Notes under the pieces: model-generated | Told to the model about the DNA's origin: nothing | Databases searched by the model: none | What the model saw: only the letters and a program-made list of their open reading frames with translations | Position numbers and translations under genes: made by a program | Shown here: positions 16,001-24,081 of the stretch, one piece after another | Numbering within the stretch: the stretch's first letter is position 1 | Layout of the letters: every line of letters starts with the position of its first letter | Source of the DNA: Flavobacteriaceae bacterium | GTDB taxonomy: Bacteria; Bacteroidota; Bacteroidia; Flavobacteriales; Flavobacteriaceae | Length of the DNA: 48,236 bases | Direction of reading: 5' to 3' | Assembly: GCA_017858055.1 (NCBI GenBank) | Contig: JAFMCA010000018.1 | Span: forward strand, 1-48,236

Positions 16001-16277
16001 CATTCAGGAGGAAGGCGGATCCTCCATTGAGGAACAAATTGACTATGGATTCCGTCTCGCAACTTCTCGCTTTCCAAATTCAGAGGAGCGCAATATTTTA
16101 AAAGCATTGTATCAAACCCAGTTGGAGTTTTATGAAAAAACTCCAAAAGCTGCTTTAAAAACGATTCAAGTGGGCGAAAAAAGGGTTAATGCAAAACTCA
16201 ATCCAATAAAAACTGCAGCGCTGACTATCGTAGCCAATACGCTACTTAATCACAATGAAACTTTTGTAAAATATTAG
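13065..16277 (+). CDS. PSCyt1/DUF1549/LamG-like/DUF1553 multidomain haem c protein
   Basis: A 1070-residue exported protein, first gene of a four-gene operon. The signal ends in LFSRC (Cys16), suggesting a lipoprotein. Haem-binding C49-YQ-C52-H53 lies in a planctomycete-type cytochrome domain (PSCyt1, about 35-130). DUF1549 follows (about 165-370), with a second CxxCH at 334-338 (CAKCHDHKFDP). Residues about 440-660 are LamG/concanavalin-like (FSGSVWINTDQQD, DEWKHVAFSYDGSG), and DUF1553 occupies about 740-1020 (GLATWLFDKKNPLTARVAVN, RTSPPPSMIAFDATSRE). These domains are abundant in Planctomycetes and Verrucomicrobia and often sit with DUF1501, as here. No biochemical function is established; sugar binding plus electron transfer is inference. 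Confidence 0.9.
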   Translation: MKVIQLLFVLSLFSRCSLDMTNSIVLELEKLPEKVDYNYHVKPILSDRCYQCHGPDEKTRKAGLRLDIEKIAFSKLESGSRAFSKGNLNGSESIHRILSTDPEIQMPPPESNLSLSPKEKAILIQWVDQGAEWKEHWSFIPPQKKSTQVSEESNLIDHYIAEKHRENGLAFSDAASKETLVRRLYFDLTGLPPTVEQLDAFLKNPSENAYSNLVDQLLQTDAYAERMAIDWMDLSRYADSHGLHADGLRTMWPWRDWVIQAFKDNMPYDQFVTWQLAGDLFPNATREQKLATAFNRNSPMTAEGGVIDEEWRLNYVFDRTETMSTAFLGLTVACAKCHDHKFDPVSQKDYYQLTAFFNNIRELGMTGDDGDYGPLLPLPDESTKAHLQRLESTITQIEKEIELSAKELANLQEYIRELPSEDQVLKSRVGYYPFDEIRKARKSDQTGHHFIADENHNVGSRLAPKVVSGIKNNALRFEQDYDRLYISKEIPNFEWVDSFSGSVWINTDQQDEEFRQFIMGTTGGKNNWWRGWDFYLDGENKLNMRLINIAPGNMIHIKTPQSIPVDEWKHVAFSYDGSGKAKGITLYLNGEILSFQTVIDNLYKSIKPVSSSGIKEEDRPVLIGKSYEGSTGDNGTFSGSMDDLMLFNKELSALELRLLYNSYKNNPIAPTENLIKEHWIANHPKFTTLNTKLKQSRLTWLNTFSPVTEIMVMEELPEVRTTFLYNRGDYNDPAYEVKAAVPEKLPAMDPALPKNRLGLATWLFDKKNPLTARVAVNRYWQLIFGQGLVNTPTDFGVQGALPSHPKLLDALAIDFMESNWDVRQLLKKMVLSRTYQQTSQTSPELYDKDPNNVFLARANRYRLPAEMIRDNALATSGLLVEQLGGESVKPYQPEGLWKEKSTFSLRLYDYKTTKGDSLYRKSLYTFIRRTSPPPSMIAFDATSREICAVQRENTSTPLQALVLLNDVQFFEASRVLAERIQEEGGSSIEEQIDYGFRLATSRFPNSEERNILKALYQTQLEFYEKTPKAALKTIQVGEKRVNAKLNPIKTAALTIVANTLLNHNETFVKY

Positions 16278-16279
16278 AC

Positions 16280-17740
16280 ATGAATTGTAACGAGGATCAT
16301 CACAATAAAAAATACACCCGTAGGGATTTTCTAACGCGAACTTCTATGGGAATGGGTGCCCTTTCCTTAGGTGGATTACTGGGTCCTTCGCCTGTGCTTG
16401 GGCAAGATATGATCTCTCAAATGATCAATACGAGCGGTGCAGCACTACCTCATTTTGTTCCTAAAGCCAAAAGAGTAATCTACCTTTTTCAGAGCGGCGC
16501 TCCTTCTCAATTGGACTTGTTTGATCACAAGCCCTTACTAAATAAAATGAATGGTAAAGAACTTCCCGATAGCATTATGGGTACACAGCGCCTTACTGGG
16601 ATGACGGCGGGACAAACAAGCTTTCCTATGGCAGGCTCTGTTTTTGATTTTAAACAACACGGACAAAGTGGGGCTTGGGTAAGTGAACTTATGCCCTATA
16701 CTTCAAAAATTGTAGATGAATTGTGCTTTATTAAATCCATGTATACCGAAGCCATAAACCACGATCCCGCAGTGACTTTTTTACAAACAGGGTCGCAGCT
16801 CCCTGGCCGTCCGTCCATTGGTGCTTGGTTGAGTTATGGATTAGGGACAGACAATAAAAATCTTCCCGAATTTGTCGTCCTATTGACCAAAGACAAATAC
16901 GGACAACCCCTTTATTCCAGACTTTGGGGAAATGGATTTTTACCTTCTCAACACCAAGGAGTACAGTTCAGATCGGGAAAAGATCCCGTATTATACTTAG
17001 ACAATCCTCCAGGGGTTACTCAAGAAAATCGAAAAATACAATTACAACACCTCGGAGAATTAAATAAAATTCAGCATCAAGATATTGGAGACCCGGAGAT
17101 TCTTTCGAGGATGAAACAGTATGAAATGGCTTTCCGAATGCAAACTTCAGTCCCCGAAGTAATGGATGTTTCTGAGGAGCCCGATTATATTTTTGACTTA
17201 TATGGAGAAGACAGTAGAACTCCAGGAACCTTCGCAGCGAATTGCTTGCTTGCAAGAAAACTGATTGAAAAAGACGTCAAGTTTGTACAACTCTATCACC
17301 AAGGATGGGACATGCACGGGGACTTACCTAATCTAATGAAAATACAGTGTAAAGATACCGATCAAGCAACAGCAGGTCTAATTCAAGATCTTAAACAACG
17401 AGGACTGCTGGAAGATACTTTAGTAATTTGGGGGGGTGAATTTGGAAGAACCAACTATTCACAAGGACTTCTAACCCCTGAAAGTTTTGGAAGAGATCAC
17501 CACCCGCGTTGCTTTACCGTTTTTATGGCTGGAGCAGGGGTTAAAAAAGGAATTACCCTAGGCGCTACAGACGAGTTCGGTTATAACATCAATGAGCGTC
17601 CTGTTCACATTCACGACTTCCAAGCTACTCTGATGCATTTACTGGGAATCAATCACGAAAAACTCACTTTTAAATTTCAAGGAAGACGTTATCGATTAAC
17701 CGATGTGCACGGAAAAGTTGTCAATGAAATTCTAAGTTAA
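16280..17740 (+). CDS. DUF1501 protein, Tat-exported, alkaline phosphatase/sulfatase fold
   Basis: A 486-residue protein that starts 2 bases after the PSCyt1/DUF1549/DUF1553 gene. A twin-arginine signal (TRRDFLTRTSMGMGALSLGG) directs export of a folded, probably metal-containing protein. The body is DUF1501: YLFQSGAPSQLDLFDHKP near the N-terminus, TEAINHDPAVTFLQTGSQ, WDMHGDL, and LVIWGGEFGRTNYSQG with the conserved Asp/His-rich C-terminus (GRDHHPRC, HIHDFQATLMHLLG). The family belongs to the alkaline phosphatase/sulfatase superfamily; the C-x-P/A-x-R sulfatase motif is absent. Activity is unknown. Confidence 0.9.
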   Translation: MNCNEDHHNKKYTRRDFLTRTSMGMGALSLGGLLGPSPVLGQDMISQMINTSGAALPHFVPKAKRVIYLFQSGAPSQLDLFDHKPLLNKMNGKELPDSIMGTQRLTGMTAGQTSFPMAGSVFDFKQHGQSGAWVSELMPYTSKIVDELCFIKSMYTEAINHDPAVTFLQTGSQLPGRPSIGAWLSYGLGTDNKNLPEFVVLLTKDKYGQPLYSRLWGNGFLPSQHQGVQFRSGKDPVLYLDNPPGVTQENRKIQLQHLGELNKIQHQDIGDPEILSRMKQYEMAFRMQTSVPEVMDVSEEPDYIFDLYGEDSRTPGTFAANCLLARKLIEKDVKFVQLYHQGWDMHGDLPNLMKIQCKDTDQATAGLIQDLKQRGLLEDTLVIWGGEFGRTNYSQGLLTPESFGRDHHPRCFTVFMAGAGVKKGITLGATDEFGYNINERPVHIHDFQATLMHLLGINHEKLTFKFQGRRYRLTDVHGKVVNEILS

Positions 17741-17751
17741 TACCTAACAAT

Positions 17752-18804
17752 ATGAAAAATAATCGAAGAGCATTTGTAAAAAAAACAGTTGCCGCTGTAG
17801 GAGGAGTTGCAGTAACTCCATTCCAAGATATTTTTGTAATTACCAAAAAATCCATTGAAGAAAACCCTATTGTAGGTCATGGTGATTACACTTATCGGGT
17901 AGATAAAGACTGGGGAATTCAGGACCCATCTCAGTTTCCAGTAAATGATTGTCATGAAATGGTTTTTGATAAAAAGAATAGGATTTTCATGACCACAACC
18001 CACCCTAAAAACAATATTTTAATATACGATCGATCAGGGAAAATACTAGACGCTTGGGGATCAGAATATCCTGGAGCGCATGGACTAACTCTAGTAGATG
18101 AGGGCGAGGAAGAGTTTTTATTTATTACCGATCCAGAGACGCATAAGGTTTGTAAAACTACTCTGAGCGGAAAGAAAATACTTGAATTTTCTGCCCCAGC
18201 TGAAGTAGCTGATTATAAAGAAGTAGGGCAATTTAAACCCACCGAAACGGCAATAGCACCCAATGGCGATATTTATATTGCCGACGGTTATGGATTAGAT
18301 TTTATCATGCAATACGATTCAAAAGGAAACTATATTCGTCATTTTGGAGGAAAAGGAGAGGGTGAAAATCAATTCAATTGCTGCCATGGAATAACATTGG
18401 ATACAAGAGGAGGTCAAGAACCAACTTTGCTTATTACCTCAAGAACTGCAAATTGTTTTAAACGGTTTACGCTAGACGGAAAGTATATCGAAACCATCTC
18501 ATTACCCTCCTGCTATATTTGCAGGCCAGTTTTTAAAAATGACATTCTTTACTTTGCTGTGATTGTAACAAAAGATTGGGGTGTTTACGATGGTATGTTG
18601 GCAGTTTTAGATCAAAATAATAAAGTGATTTCCATGCCTGGGGGAAGTATTCCCACCTATTCTAATAATGTGCTTCAAGCTCCAGTTTACGATCAAAAAA
18701 CATTTCTAAATCCGCATGATGTTTGCATTGATGAGGACGAAAATATCTATGTCCCCCAATGGAATTCTGGGAAAACGTATCCCATTAAACTTCACCGTGT
18801 TTAG
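17752..18804 (+). CDS. NHL-repeat six-bladed beta-propeller protein, exported
   Basis: A 350-residue protein with a Tat-like signal (NNRRAFVKKTVAAVGG). The rest is a beta-propeller of NHL-type repeats: IAPNGDIYIADGYGLDFIMQ, YDSKGNYIRHFGGKGEGENQ, GITLDTRG, DVCIDEDENIYVPQWNSG. Such propellers bind ligands or serve as lyases (the peptidyl-alpha-hydroxyglycine lyase type), but no catalytic set can be named from sequence. It lies 11 bases after DUF1501 and 2 bases before the DUF2231/cytochrome gene, so it belongs to the same operon and may bind the substrate or scaffold the complex. Confidence 0.82.
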   Translation: MKNNRRAFVKKTVAAVGGVAVTPFQDIFVITKKSIEENPIVGHGDYTYRVDKDWGIQDPSQFPVNDCHEMVFDKKNRIFMTTTHPKNNILIYDRSGKILDAWGSEYPGAHGLTLVDEGEEEFLFITDPETHKVCKTTLSGKKILEFSAPAEVADYKEVGQFKPTETAIAPNGDIYIADGYGLDFIMQYDSKGNYIRHFGGKGEGENQFNCCHGITLDTRGGQEPTLLITSRTANCFKRFTLDGKYIETISLPSCYICRPVFKNDILYFAVIVTKDWGVYDGMLAVLDQNNKVISMPGGSIPTYSNNVLQAPVYDQKTFLNPHDVCIDEDENIYVPQWNSGKTYPIKLHRV

Positions 18805-18806
18805 TC

Positions 18807-20165
18807 ATGATGCTATTGGAATTGAGTTCGTTTATTGGTCGGTTACATCCCTTGGTAGTGCATTTACCTATCGGTTTTTTGGTTCTCGCATTACTCTTTG
18901 AGCTGCCTATAATTAATAAAAGGGCGAATGCCGTTTCACTAATCTGGTTCTTTGCTCTTTTCTTTTCTATTGTATCCGCAATTTTAGGGTTCCTTTTAGC
19001 TCAAAATGGCCATTATATAGAGGAACAACTTTCCCTGCATCGATGGTCTGGGGTTGTATTAATTGGACTCACTGCCTTGGGCTGGATGTCGCATTCTACC
19101 TACTTTAAATTACCCCCTCTAATTCGGAAAATAAACAATTTATTCGTGGTTATCGTACTCATTTTTGTTGGGCATTATGGAGGTATTTTAACTCATGGTC
19201 AAAACTATCTATTGGATTACGCACCCGAATGGATGAAAAAGAACTTCATTGAAAAACCCTACACAAAAACTTTTCAAGAAGTCTCGATTGACAGTATATA
19301 TGTTTATCAAGATTTCGTACAGCCATTATTTGATCAAAAATGTACTTCTTGTCATAACGTAACCCAACCAAGAGGTGGACTAGACCTAACCCATTCTAAA
19401 GGACTTTTCAAAGGAGGGAATAGCGGTGCGGCCATCGTGAAAAATGAGGTGAGTAAGAGCTTAGTATTTAATCGCATTACTCGATCACAATCCGATCTTA
19501 AATTTATGCCCCCTGCAGGAATCCCAATGAAATACGATGAAATTCAGTTGATAGAATGGTGGATTAATTCGGGAGCTTCTGTTGATTCCCCAATCTCCAA
19601 AGAAGATTTAACTCCAGAAATTCAAGAACTTTTGCTTAAGAAATACAAGCTCGATACGAAGGAAAAACCTTGGTATGACAACGTAAAGCTGAATCCTCTT
19701 GAGGATGCTCAACTGCAACTTTTGAATCAAAATCAATTCAGTTGGCGTACTTTGGCTTCGGACAATCCTTTGTTAGACATTCGTTATCAAGGCAAAGAAC
19801 TCACTCCGAAGGCGCTCACTGATTTGCAACAAATAGCTCCCTATGTCACTTGGCTAAACTTTAGTGATCTTAAGCTAGATAAAAAAGCCTTTGAAGTCAT
19901 CTCAAAAATGGAAAATTTAACGCGACTGTATCTTCAAAAAAGCACTTTTGAAAATGAAAACCTCACCCTATTGTCCGGTTTAAAACACATCGAAATTCTA
20001 AATTTGCATAGTACAAACGTCAATCAATCTGTTTTTGAAATGGCAAGACAACTCCCTACGTTAAAAACGTTGTATTTATGGAATACCAAAGTTAGCGGTG
20101 AACAAATCCAAACCCAAGATCCCTTCTTCCCATCTACAGAGCTAATTGGAGGGCTAGAAAAATGA
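18807..20165 (+). CDS. DUF2231 membrane protein with c-type cytochrome domain and LRR-like tail
   Basis: A 452-residue protein, last in the operon. Residues about 8-130 hold four membrane segments of the DUF2231 type (IGRLHPLVVHLPIGFLVLAL). A PSCyt-type cytochrome domain follows with C179-TS-C182-H183 (FDQKCTSCHNVTQPRGGLDL) and the distal MPPAGIPM methionine region. The last 120 residues (LTRLYLQKSTFENENLTLLS, IEILNLHSTNV, TLKTLYLWNTKV) look like leucine-rich repeats. It could anchor the system in the cytoplasmic membrane and pass electrons from the haem proteins to the quinone pool; this is inference. It overlaps the convergent deacetylase by 12 bases. Confidence 0.85.
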   Translation: MMLLELSSFIGRLHPLVVHLPIGFLVLALLFELPIINKRANAVSLIWFFALFFSIVSAILGFLLAQNGHYIEEQLSLHRWSGVVLIGLTALGWMSHSTYFKLPPLIRKINNLFVVIVLIFVGHYGGILTHGQNYLLDYAPEWMKKNFIEKPYTKTFQEVSIDSIYVYQDFVQPLFDQKCTSCHNVTQPRGGLDLTHSKGLFKGGNSGAAIVKNEVSKSLVFNRITRSQSDLKFMPPAGIPMKYDEIQLIEWWINSGASVDSPISKEDLTPEIQELLLKKYKLDTKEKPWYDNVKLNPLEDAQLQLLNQNQFSWRTLASDNPLLDIRYQGKELTPKALTDLQQIAPYVTWLNFSDLKLDKKAFEVISKMENLTRLYLQKSTFENENLTLLSGLKHIEILNLHSTNVNQSVFEMARQLPTLKTLYLWNTKVSGEQIQTQDPFFPSTELIGGLEK

Positions 20166-20936
20166 GGTCACTATTTTTTTTGGAACAGCAAACTGTCTTA
20201 AATAAAGTGTATTCCCCATCTTTGAACGCTCTTCTTTTATTCGAGCAACAACCTCCGCAGGATATTGACTCTTATGACATAAAAGTGCTTCGTAAGCTTT
20301 GTTAAAATGTGCTTCGGTGAAATCGATATGCGTATTCAAATACCCCCGGTCTTGACCCCTAAGGGTTTTGGCCTTCTCGTCCTCAAGAAAATCAGAGGGA
20401 ATCCCAAAATAAAATAAATTCATCGGTTTCCTCACTGGTTGTGACACAAAAACCTGAGTTACAGAAGCGCCCACCAAGCGGTGGTCCATATGAGAAGTTG
20501 CCCCATCAGGTCCCCAGGTGACAATGACATCTGGGTTGACTTTAGTGATGATCTCTTTAATTTCCAGAATTAAACTTTGAACATGAGGAATATGTCCATC
20601 ATACCCTTCGGCTGCTTTCAACTGATCGTGATAGTTGAGATGAATTAATTTCACTCCTAAAACTTCAGCCGCACATTTCATTTCTTCCCTTCGAATTGCA
20701 GCTAGCCCATCTCCAGCTTCATAGTCAGTGTATTCATTCACGCCTAATCGCCCATCTGTGGCAATTACTAAAGTAACTTCAACGCCTTCTTCAACCGCTT
20801 TTACCAAAATTGGCGCAACAGATTGTTCGTCATCAGGATGAGCAAAAATTGCTAACAGTTTTTTTGGAGTTTCTTGAGCATTGGCTAGAGCCATAAAAAA
20901 GCTAAAAAATAGTATTCCCCCTTTAATTATATTCAT
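20154..20936 (-). CDS. PIG-L/LmbE family deacetylase, secreted
   Basis: A 260-residue protein with an N-terminal signal peptide (FFSFFMALANAQ). The zinc motif AHPDDEQ (residues about 33-39) and the later HMDHRLVG supply the ligands of PIG-L family metal-dependent N-deacetylases, which usually remove acetyl groups from GlcNAc-type sugars. Export suggests a glycan or extracellular substrate rather than a small-thiol pathway. It is transcribed alone, convergent with the cytochrome operon and divergent from the Gfo/Idh gene. Confidence 0.86.
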   Translation of the reverse strand: MNIIKGGILFFSFFMALANAQETPKKLLAIFAHPDDEQSVAPILVKAVEEGVEVTLVIATDGRLGVNEYTDYEAGDGLAAIRREEMKCAAEVLGVKLIHLNYHDQLKAAEGYDGHIPHVQSLILEIKEIITKVNPDVIVTWGPDGATSHMDHRLVGASVTQVFVSQPVRKPMNLFYFGIPSDFLEDEKAKTLRGQDRGYLNTHIDFTEAHFNKAYEALLCHKSQYPAEVVARIKEERSKMGNTLYLRQFAVPKKIVTSFF

Positions 20937-20978
20937 TCTACATTGTTTATTTAATTAGTATATTCGATTCGTATTGTC

Positions 20979-22133
20979 ATGTTAAAGTACAAAATTATGC
21001 GTCGAAAAATAAACCACTTTCATCATTTCCTGCTCTTAAGCATTTTGGTCTTAAGCCTTGCAAAAACAACTACAGTAAACGCTACAATCCAAACAGTAAC
21101 AGAAAAACCTTTACGTCTGGGAATTATTGGATTAGTTCATGATCATGTTCACTGGATATTTAATCGTAAAAAAGAGGATGTAGTTGTCGTAGGAATCGTA
21201 GAAACCAACAAGGATGCAATTGCTAAATTTAAAAAACGCTATGCGCTTCCAGATTCTTTGTTTTTTGATAGCTATGAAAGTATGTATCAAAAAGTAAAGC
21301 CAGAAGCCGTTTCGGCATTTAATCAAACCAACAAACACCTTGAGGTCGTTGAGTTTTTTGCCCCGCTTCGCATTCCAATAATGGTAGAAAAGCCACTCGC
21401 TACTACCTATGAAGATGCAAAAAAAATTGAGGCTTTACACCAAAAATATAAAACTCCAATATTGACCAACTACGAAACCTCTTGGTATGAAAGTACCTAT
21501 GCTACAAAAAAAATGGTTGATGACGACCTGCTTGGGGGGTTAACCAAAATGGTTTTTAATACCGGTCATCTTGGCCCTCAAGAAATAGGATGTTCTCCTG
21601 AATTTCTAGAATGGCTTACCCATCCTATCCAAAATGGTGGAGGTGCACTGACTGATTTTGGATGCTACGGCGCCAATATTGCAACTTGGTTTTTAAATGG
21701 GCAAACTCCTTTAAAGGTAAGTTGTGTCGCAAAGCAAACCAAACCGGATCGGTATCCCGAAGTAGACGATGATACAACTATAATTTTGGAATACCCAGAG
21801 CAACAAGTAGTTATTCAAGCGTCATGGAACTGGTCTCACCATAGAAAAGACATGCAGGTTTACGGTTCTCACGGCTATATAGATGCAAAAAACGGAAGTA
21901 CAATGTCCATTTTAGAAAAAGAGAGTGACGGTCCCTTTGATTATGAGCCCCCAGCAATAGAGGCAGATAAAAAAGATCCATTTAAACTGTTGCTCGAAGT
22001 AACCAAAAACAATAAAAAATTGGCTCCTTACAGTTTGTACAGCCTTGAAAATAATGTGATTGTTTCTAAAATTTTAAGCCTAGCAAAAAAAGCCGCCGAA
22101 GCCAATAGAACCCTGAGTTGGAATGAACTTTAA
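20979..22133 (+). CDS. Gfo/Idh/MocA oxidoreductase, exported
   Basis: A 384-residue NAD(P)-dependent sugar oxidoreductase-like protein. The Rossmann motif is LGIIGLVHDHVHW (about residue 47), with a His replacing part of the usual glycine pattern; EKPLAT is the conserved catalytic Lys motif and GGALTDFGCYGANIATWFLN the substrate region. A hydrophobic segment near the N-terminus (FLLLSILVLSLAKTTTVNA) looks like a signal peptide. The start could be ATG 20979 or ATG 20997 (MRRK). It is 54 bases upstream of gluconokinase and the dehydrogenase, suggesting a link with aldonate use, though this is only context. Confidence 0.82.
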   Translation: MLKYKIMRRKINHFHHFLLLSILVLSLAKTTTVNATIQTVTEKPLRLGIIGLVHDHVHWIFNRKKEDVVVVGIVETNKDAIAKFKKRYALPDSLFFDSYESMYQKVKPEAVSAFNQTNKHLEVVEFFAPLRIPIMVEKPLATTYEDAKKIEALHQKYKTPILTNYETSWYESTYATKKMVDDDLLGGLTKMVFNTGHLGPQEIGCSPEFLEWLTHPIQNGGGALTDFGCYGANIATWFLNGQTPLKVSCVAKQTKPDRYPEVDDDTTIILEYPEQQVVIQASWNWSHHRKDMQVYGSHGYIDAKNGSTMSILEKESDGPFDYEPPAIEADKKDPFKLLLEVTKNNKKLAPYSLYSLENNVIVSKILSLAKKAAEANRTLSWNEL

Positions 22134-22187
22134 GAATTCCCTATCTCTTTCATACCCTTAATCCTTGTGGTTTTATAACTTTACGAA

Positions 22188-22679
22188 GTGCGGAAAATTA
22201 TTATCGTTATGGGAGTCAGTGGAAGTGGAAAAACGACTCTGGGAATGGCCCTAGCAGATACTTTCAATTATTTGTTTTTAGAAGGCGATACTTTTCATTC
22301 TGAGGCGAACAAAAACAAGATGAAAAGTGGGATTCCTTTAACGGATTCAGATCGATTGCCTTGGTTAGAAGAAATCAACAAAAGGTTACAAGCCCCCTCA
22401 ACGGATTCTATTGTTCTGGCTTGTTCTGCTCTGAAAGAGAACTATAGAAAAATAATCACCCAAGGACTGCCGAAAGATGGTGTTGTCTGGATATCTTTAG
22501 AAGGAGATTACAACATCTTAAAAAAACGAATGGAGAACCGAACTCATTTTATGCCTTCAAGCCTTCTTGATAGTCAACTGGAAGTCTTAGAGTCTCCTAA
22601 AAATGCAATCGTCCTAAACTGTTCGTTATCCATAAAAGCTATGATTGAACTCTTAAAACAACAACTCAATGAATCCTAA
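22188..22679 (+). CDS. gntK: Gluconokinase (GntK type)
   Basis: Phosphorylates D-gluconate to 6-phosphogluconate. The 163-residue protein has Walker A GVSGSGKTT at residues 9-17, FLEGDTFHSEANKNKM, and LACSALKENYRKII, all typical of the GntK family. The start is GTG 22188; an ATG at 22209 would cut off the first beta strand before the P-loop. It overlaps the 6-phosphogluconate dehydrogenase gene by 11 bases, so the two are surely co-transcribed, forming a short gluconate-to-ribulose 5-phosphate route. Confidence 0.93.
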   Translation: MRKIIIVMGVSGSGKTTLGMALADTFNYLFLEGDTFHSEANKNKMKSGIPLTDSDRLPWLEEINKRLQAPSTDSIVLACSALKENYRKIITQGLPKDGVVWISLEGDYNILKKRMENRTHFMPSSLLDSQLEVLESPKNAIVLNCSLSIKAMIELLKQQLNES

Positions 22680-24081
22680 AGCAGAATGGGGAATCGTAGG
22701 TATGGGAGTAATGGGCACAAGTCTCAGTAGAAATTTTGCATCCAAAGGGTTTCCGCTTGCTTTATTCAACCGCCACCTGGAAGGGGTCGAAGAAAAAGTA
22801 GCTTTACATAAACAACAACTTTATCCCGAACTTCACTTAGCGCAGCCCTTTGAAGAATTGGTCCCATTTATTTCTGCATTAGCATCACCAAGAAAAATAT
22901 TCCTCATGCTTCCGGCTGGAAAACCTACCTCTCTTTTTTTAAAAGAACTTACCCCATTACTGGACGATGGAGATATTCTTATTGACGGAGGAAATACGCA
23001 TTACCAGGAGACCGAGGCTCGAGAAAAGGCTCTTACCCATAAAGGGGTGTTGTTTTTAGGAGTCGGAGTCTCAGGGGGAGAAGAGGGTGCGCTAAGAGGT
23101 CCATCACTGATGGCTGGAGGAAATGAAAAAGCGTGGGGGTTAGTCAAAGATGATCTGATTAAAATTGCTGCAAAAAACAGTAAAGGGAATCCATGCTGTG
23201 CCTTTTTTGGTTCTGGAGGTGCAGGACATTTTGTGAAAATGGTACACAACGGTATTGAATATGCAGAAATGCAGCTGCTCGCAGAAATTTATTCTCTCCT
23301 ACAACTTCGATACACTTCCCAGGAAATTCAACAGATTTTAGAACAGTGGACTACAAGCTCGAGCAAAAGTTATCTATTGGAAATTACAGCAACTCTTCTA
23401 AGCTATCAAGAAGGGAACGAACCCTTTGTAAACTTTATTCTTGATCAAGCCTCAAACAAAGGAACAGGAGCCTGGGCCAGTACCGCTGGAATAAGCTTAG
23501 GCTATCCAAATACGATGATGTCTAGCGCGCTTCAAGCACGTTATGTATCCTCCATGAAAGTAGCGCGAATTCAAAACTCCAAAAAATTTAAAACACCAAC
23601 ACCTAGGGGTGAATTCACAACCGAACAAATCAAAAAATGTTACGATCTTTCCCGCTGGATTAATCATCATCAAGGGTTTGAAATGCTTACCGTTGCATCA
23701 AAAGCATACCATTGGGAACTGAATTTAAGTGAAGTAGCTGCAGTTTGGGCAGAGGGTTGTATCATCAAGTCAGACCTTATGGATACCTGTATAACCCTTT
23801 TCCAAAAGGAACACTCCTTGCTTCAAAGTGATCCCTTTAAAGTACTTCTCGATGGGGGCAAAGAAGAATGGAAAATTATACTTCAACAAGCGGTTGCCAA
23901 TGAAGTTTCTCTAATTACCATGCAATCTGCTTGGTCGTATTTTATCGCAATAAAAACAGAAAAAAGTAGTGCAAATATCATTCAAGCACAAAGAGATTAT
24001 TTTGGAGCTCATGGATTCCATCGAATTGATCAATTGAGTGACGACTTACTTCACGGACCTTGGTCTCAATCCACCTCTTAA
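22669..24081 (+). CDS. gnd: 6-phosphogluconate dehydrogenase, decarboxylating
   Basis: Oxidatively decarboxylates 6-phosphogluconate to ribulose 5-phosphate. The 470-residue protein has the NAD(P)-binding motif GIVGMGVMG at the N-terminus, IDGGNTHY, GVGVSGGEEGALRGPSLMAGG, catalytic Lys in GHFVKMVHNGIEYAEMQ, and a C-terminal YFGAHGFHR, all standard for Gnd. Full length. It follows gntK with an 11-base overlap and its stop overlaps the convergent sulfatase gene by 4 bases. Confidence 0.95.
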   Translation: MNPKAEWGIVGMGVMGTSLSRNFASKGFPLALFNRHLEGVEEKVALHKQQLYPELHLAQPFEELVPFISALASPRKIFLMLPAGKPTSLFLKELTPLLDDGDILIDGGNTHYQETEAREKALTHKGVLFLGVGVSGGEEGALRGPSLMAGGNEKAWGLVKDDLIKIAAKNSKGNPCCAFFGSGGAGHFVKMVHNGIEYAEMQLLAEIYSLLQLRYTSQEIQQILEQWTTSSSKSYLLEITATLLSYQEGNEPFVNFILDQASNKGTGAWASTAGISLGYPNTMMSSALQARYVSSMKVARIQNSKKFKTPTPRGEFTTEQIKKCYDLSRWINHHQGFEMLTVASKAYHWELNLSEVAAVWAEGCIIKSDLMDTCITLFQKEHSLLQSDPFKVLLDGGKEEWKIILQQAVANEVSLITMQSAWSYFIAIKTEKSSANIIQAQRDYFGAHGFHRIDQLSDDLLHGPWSQSTS

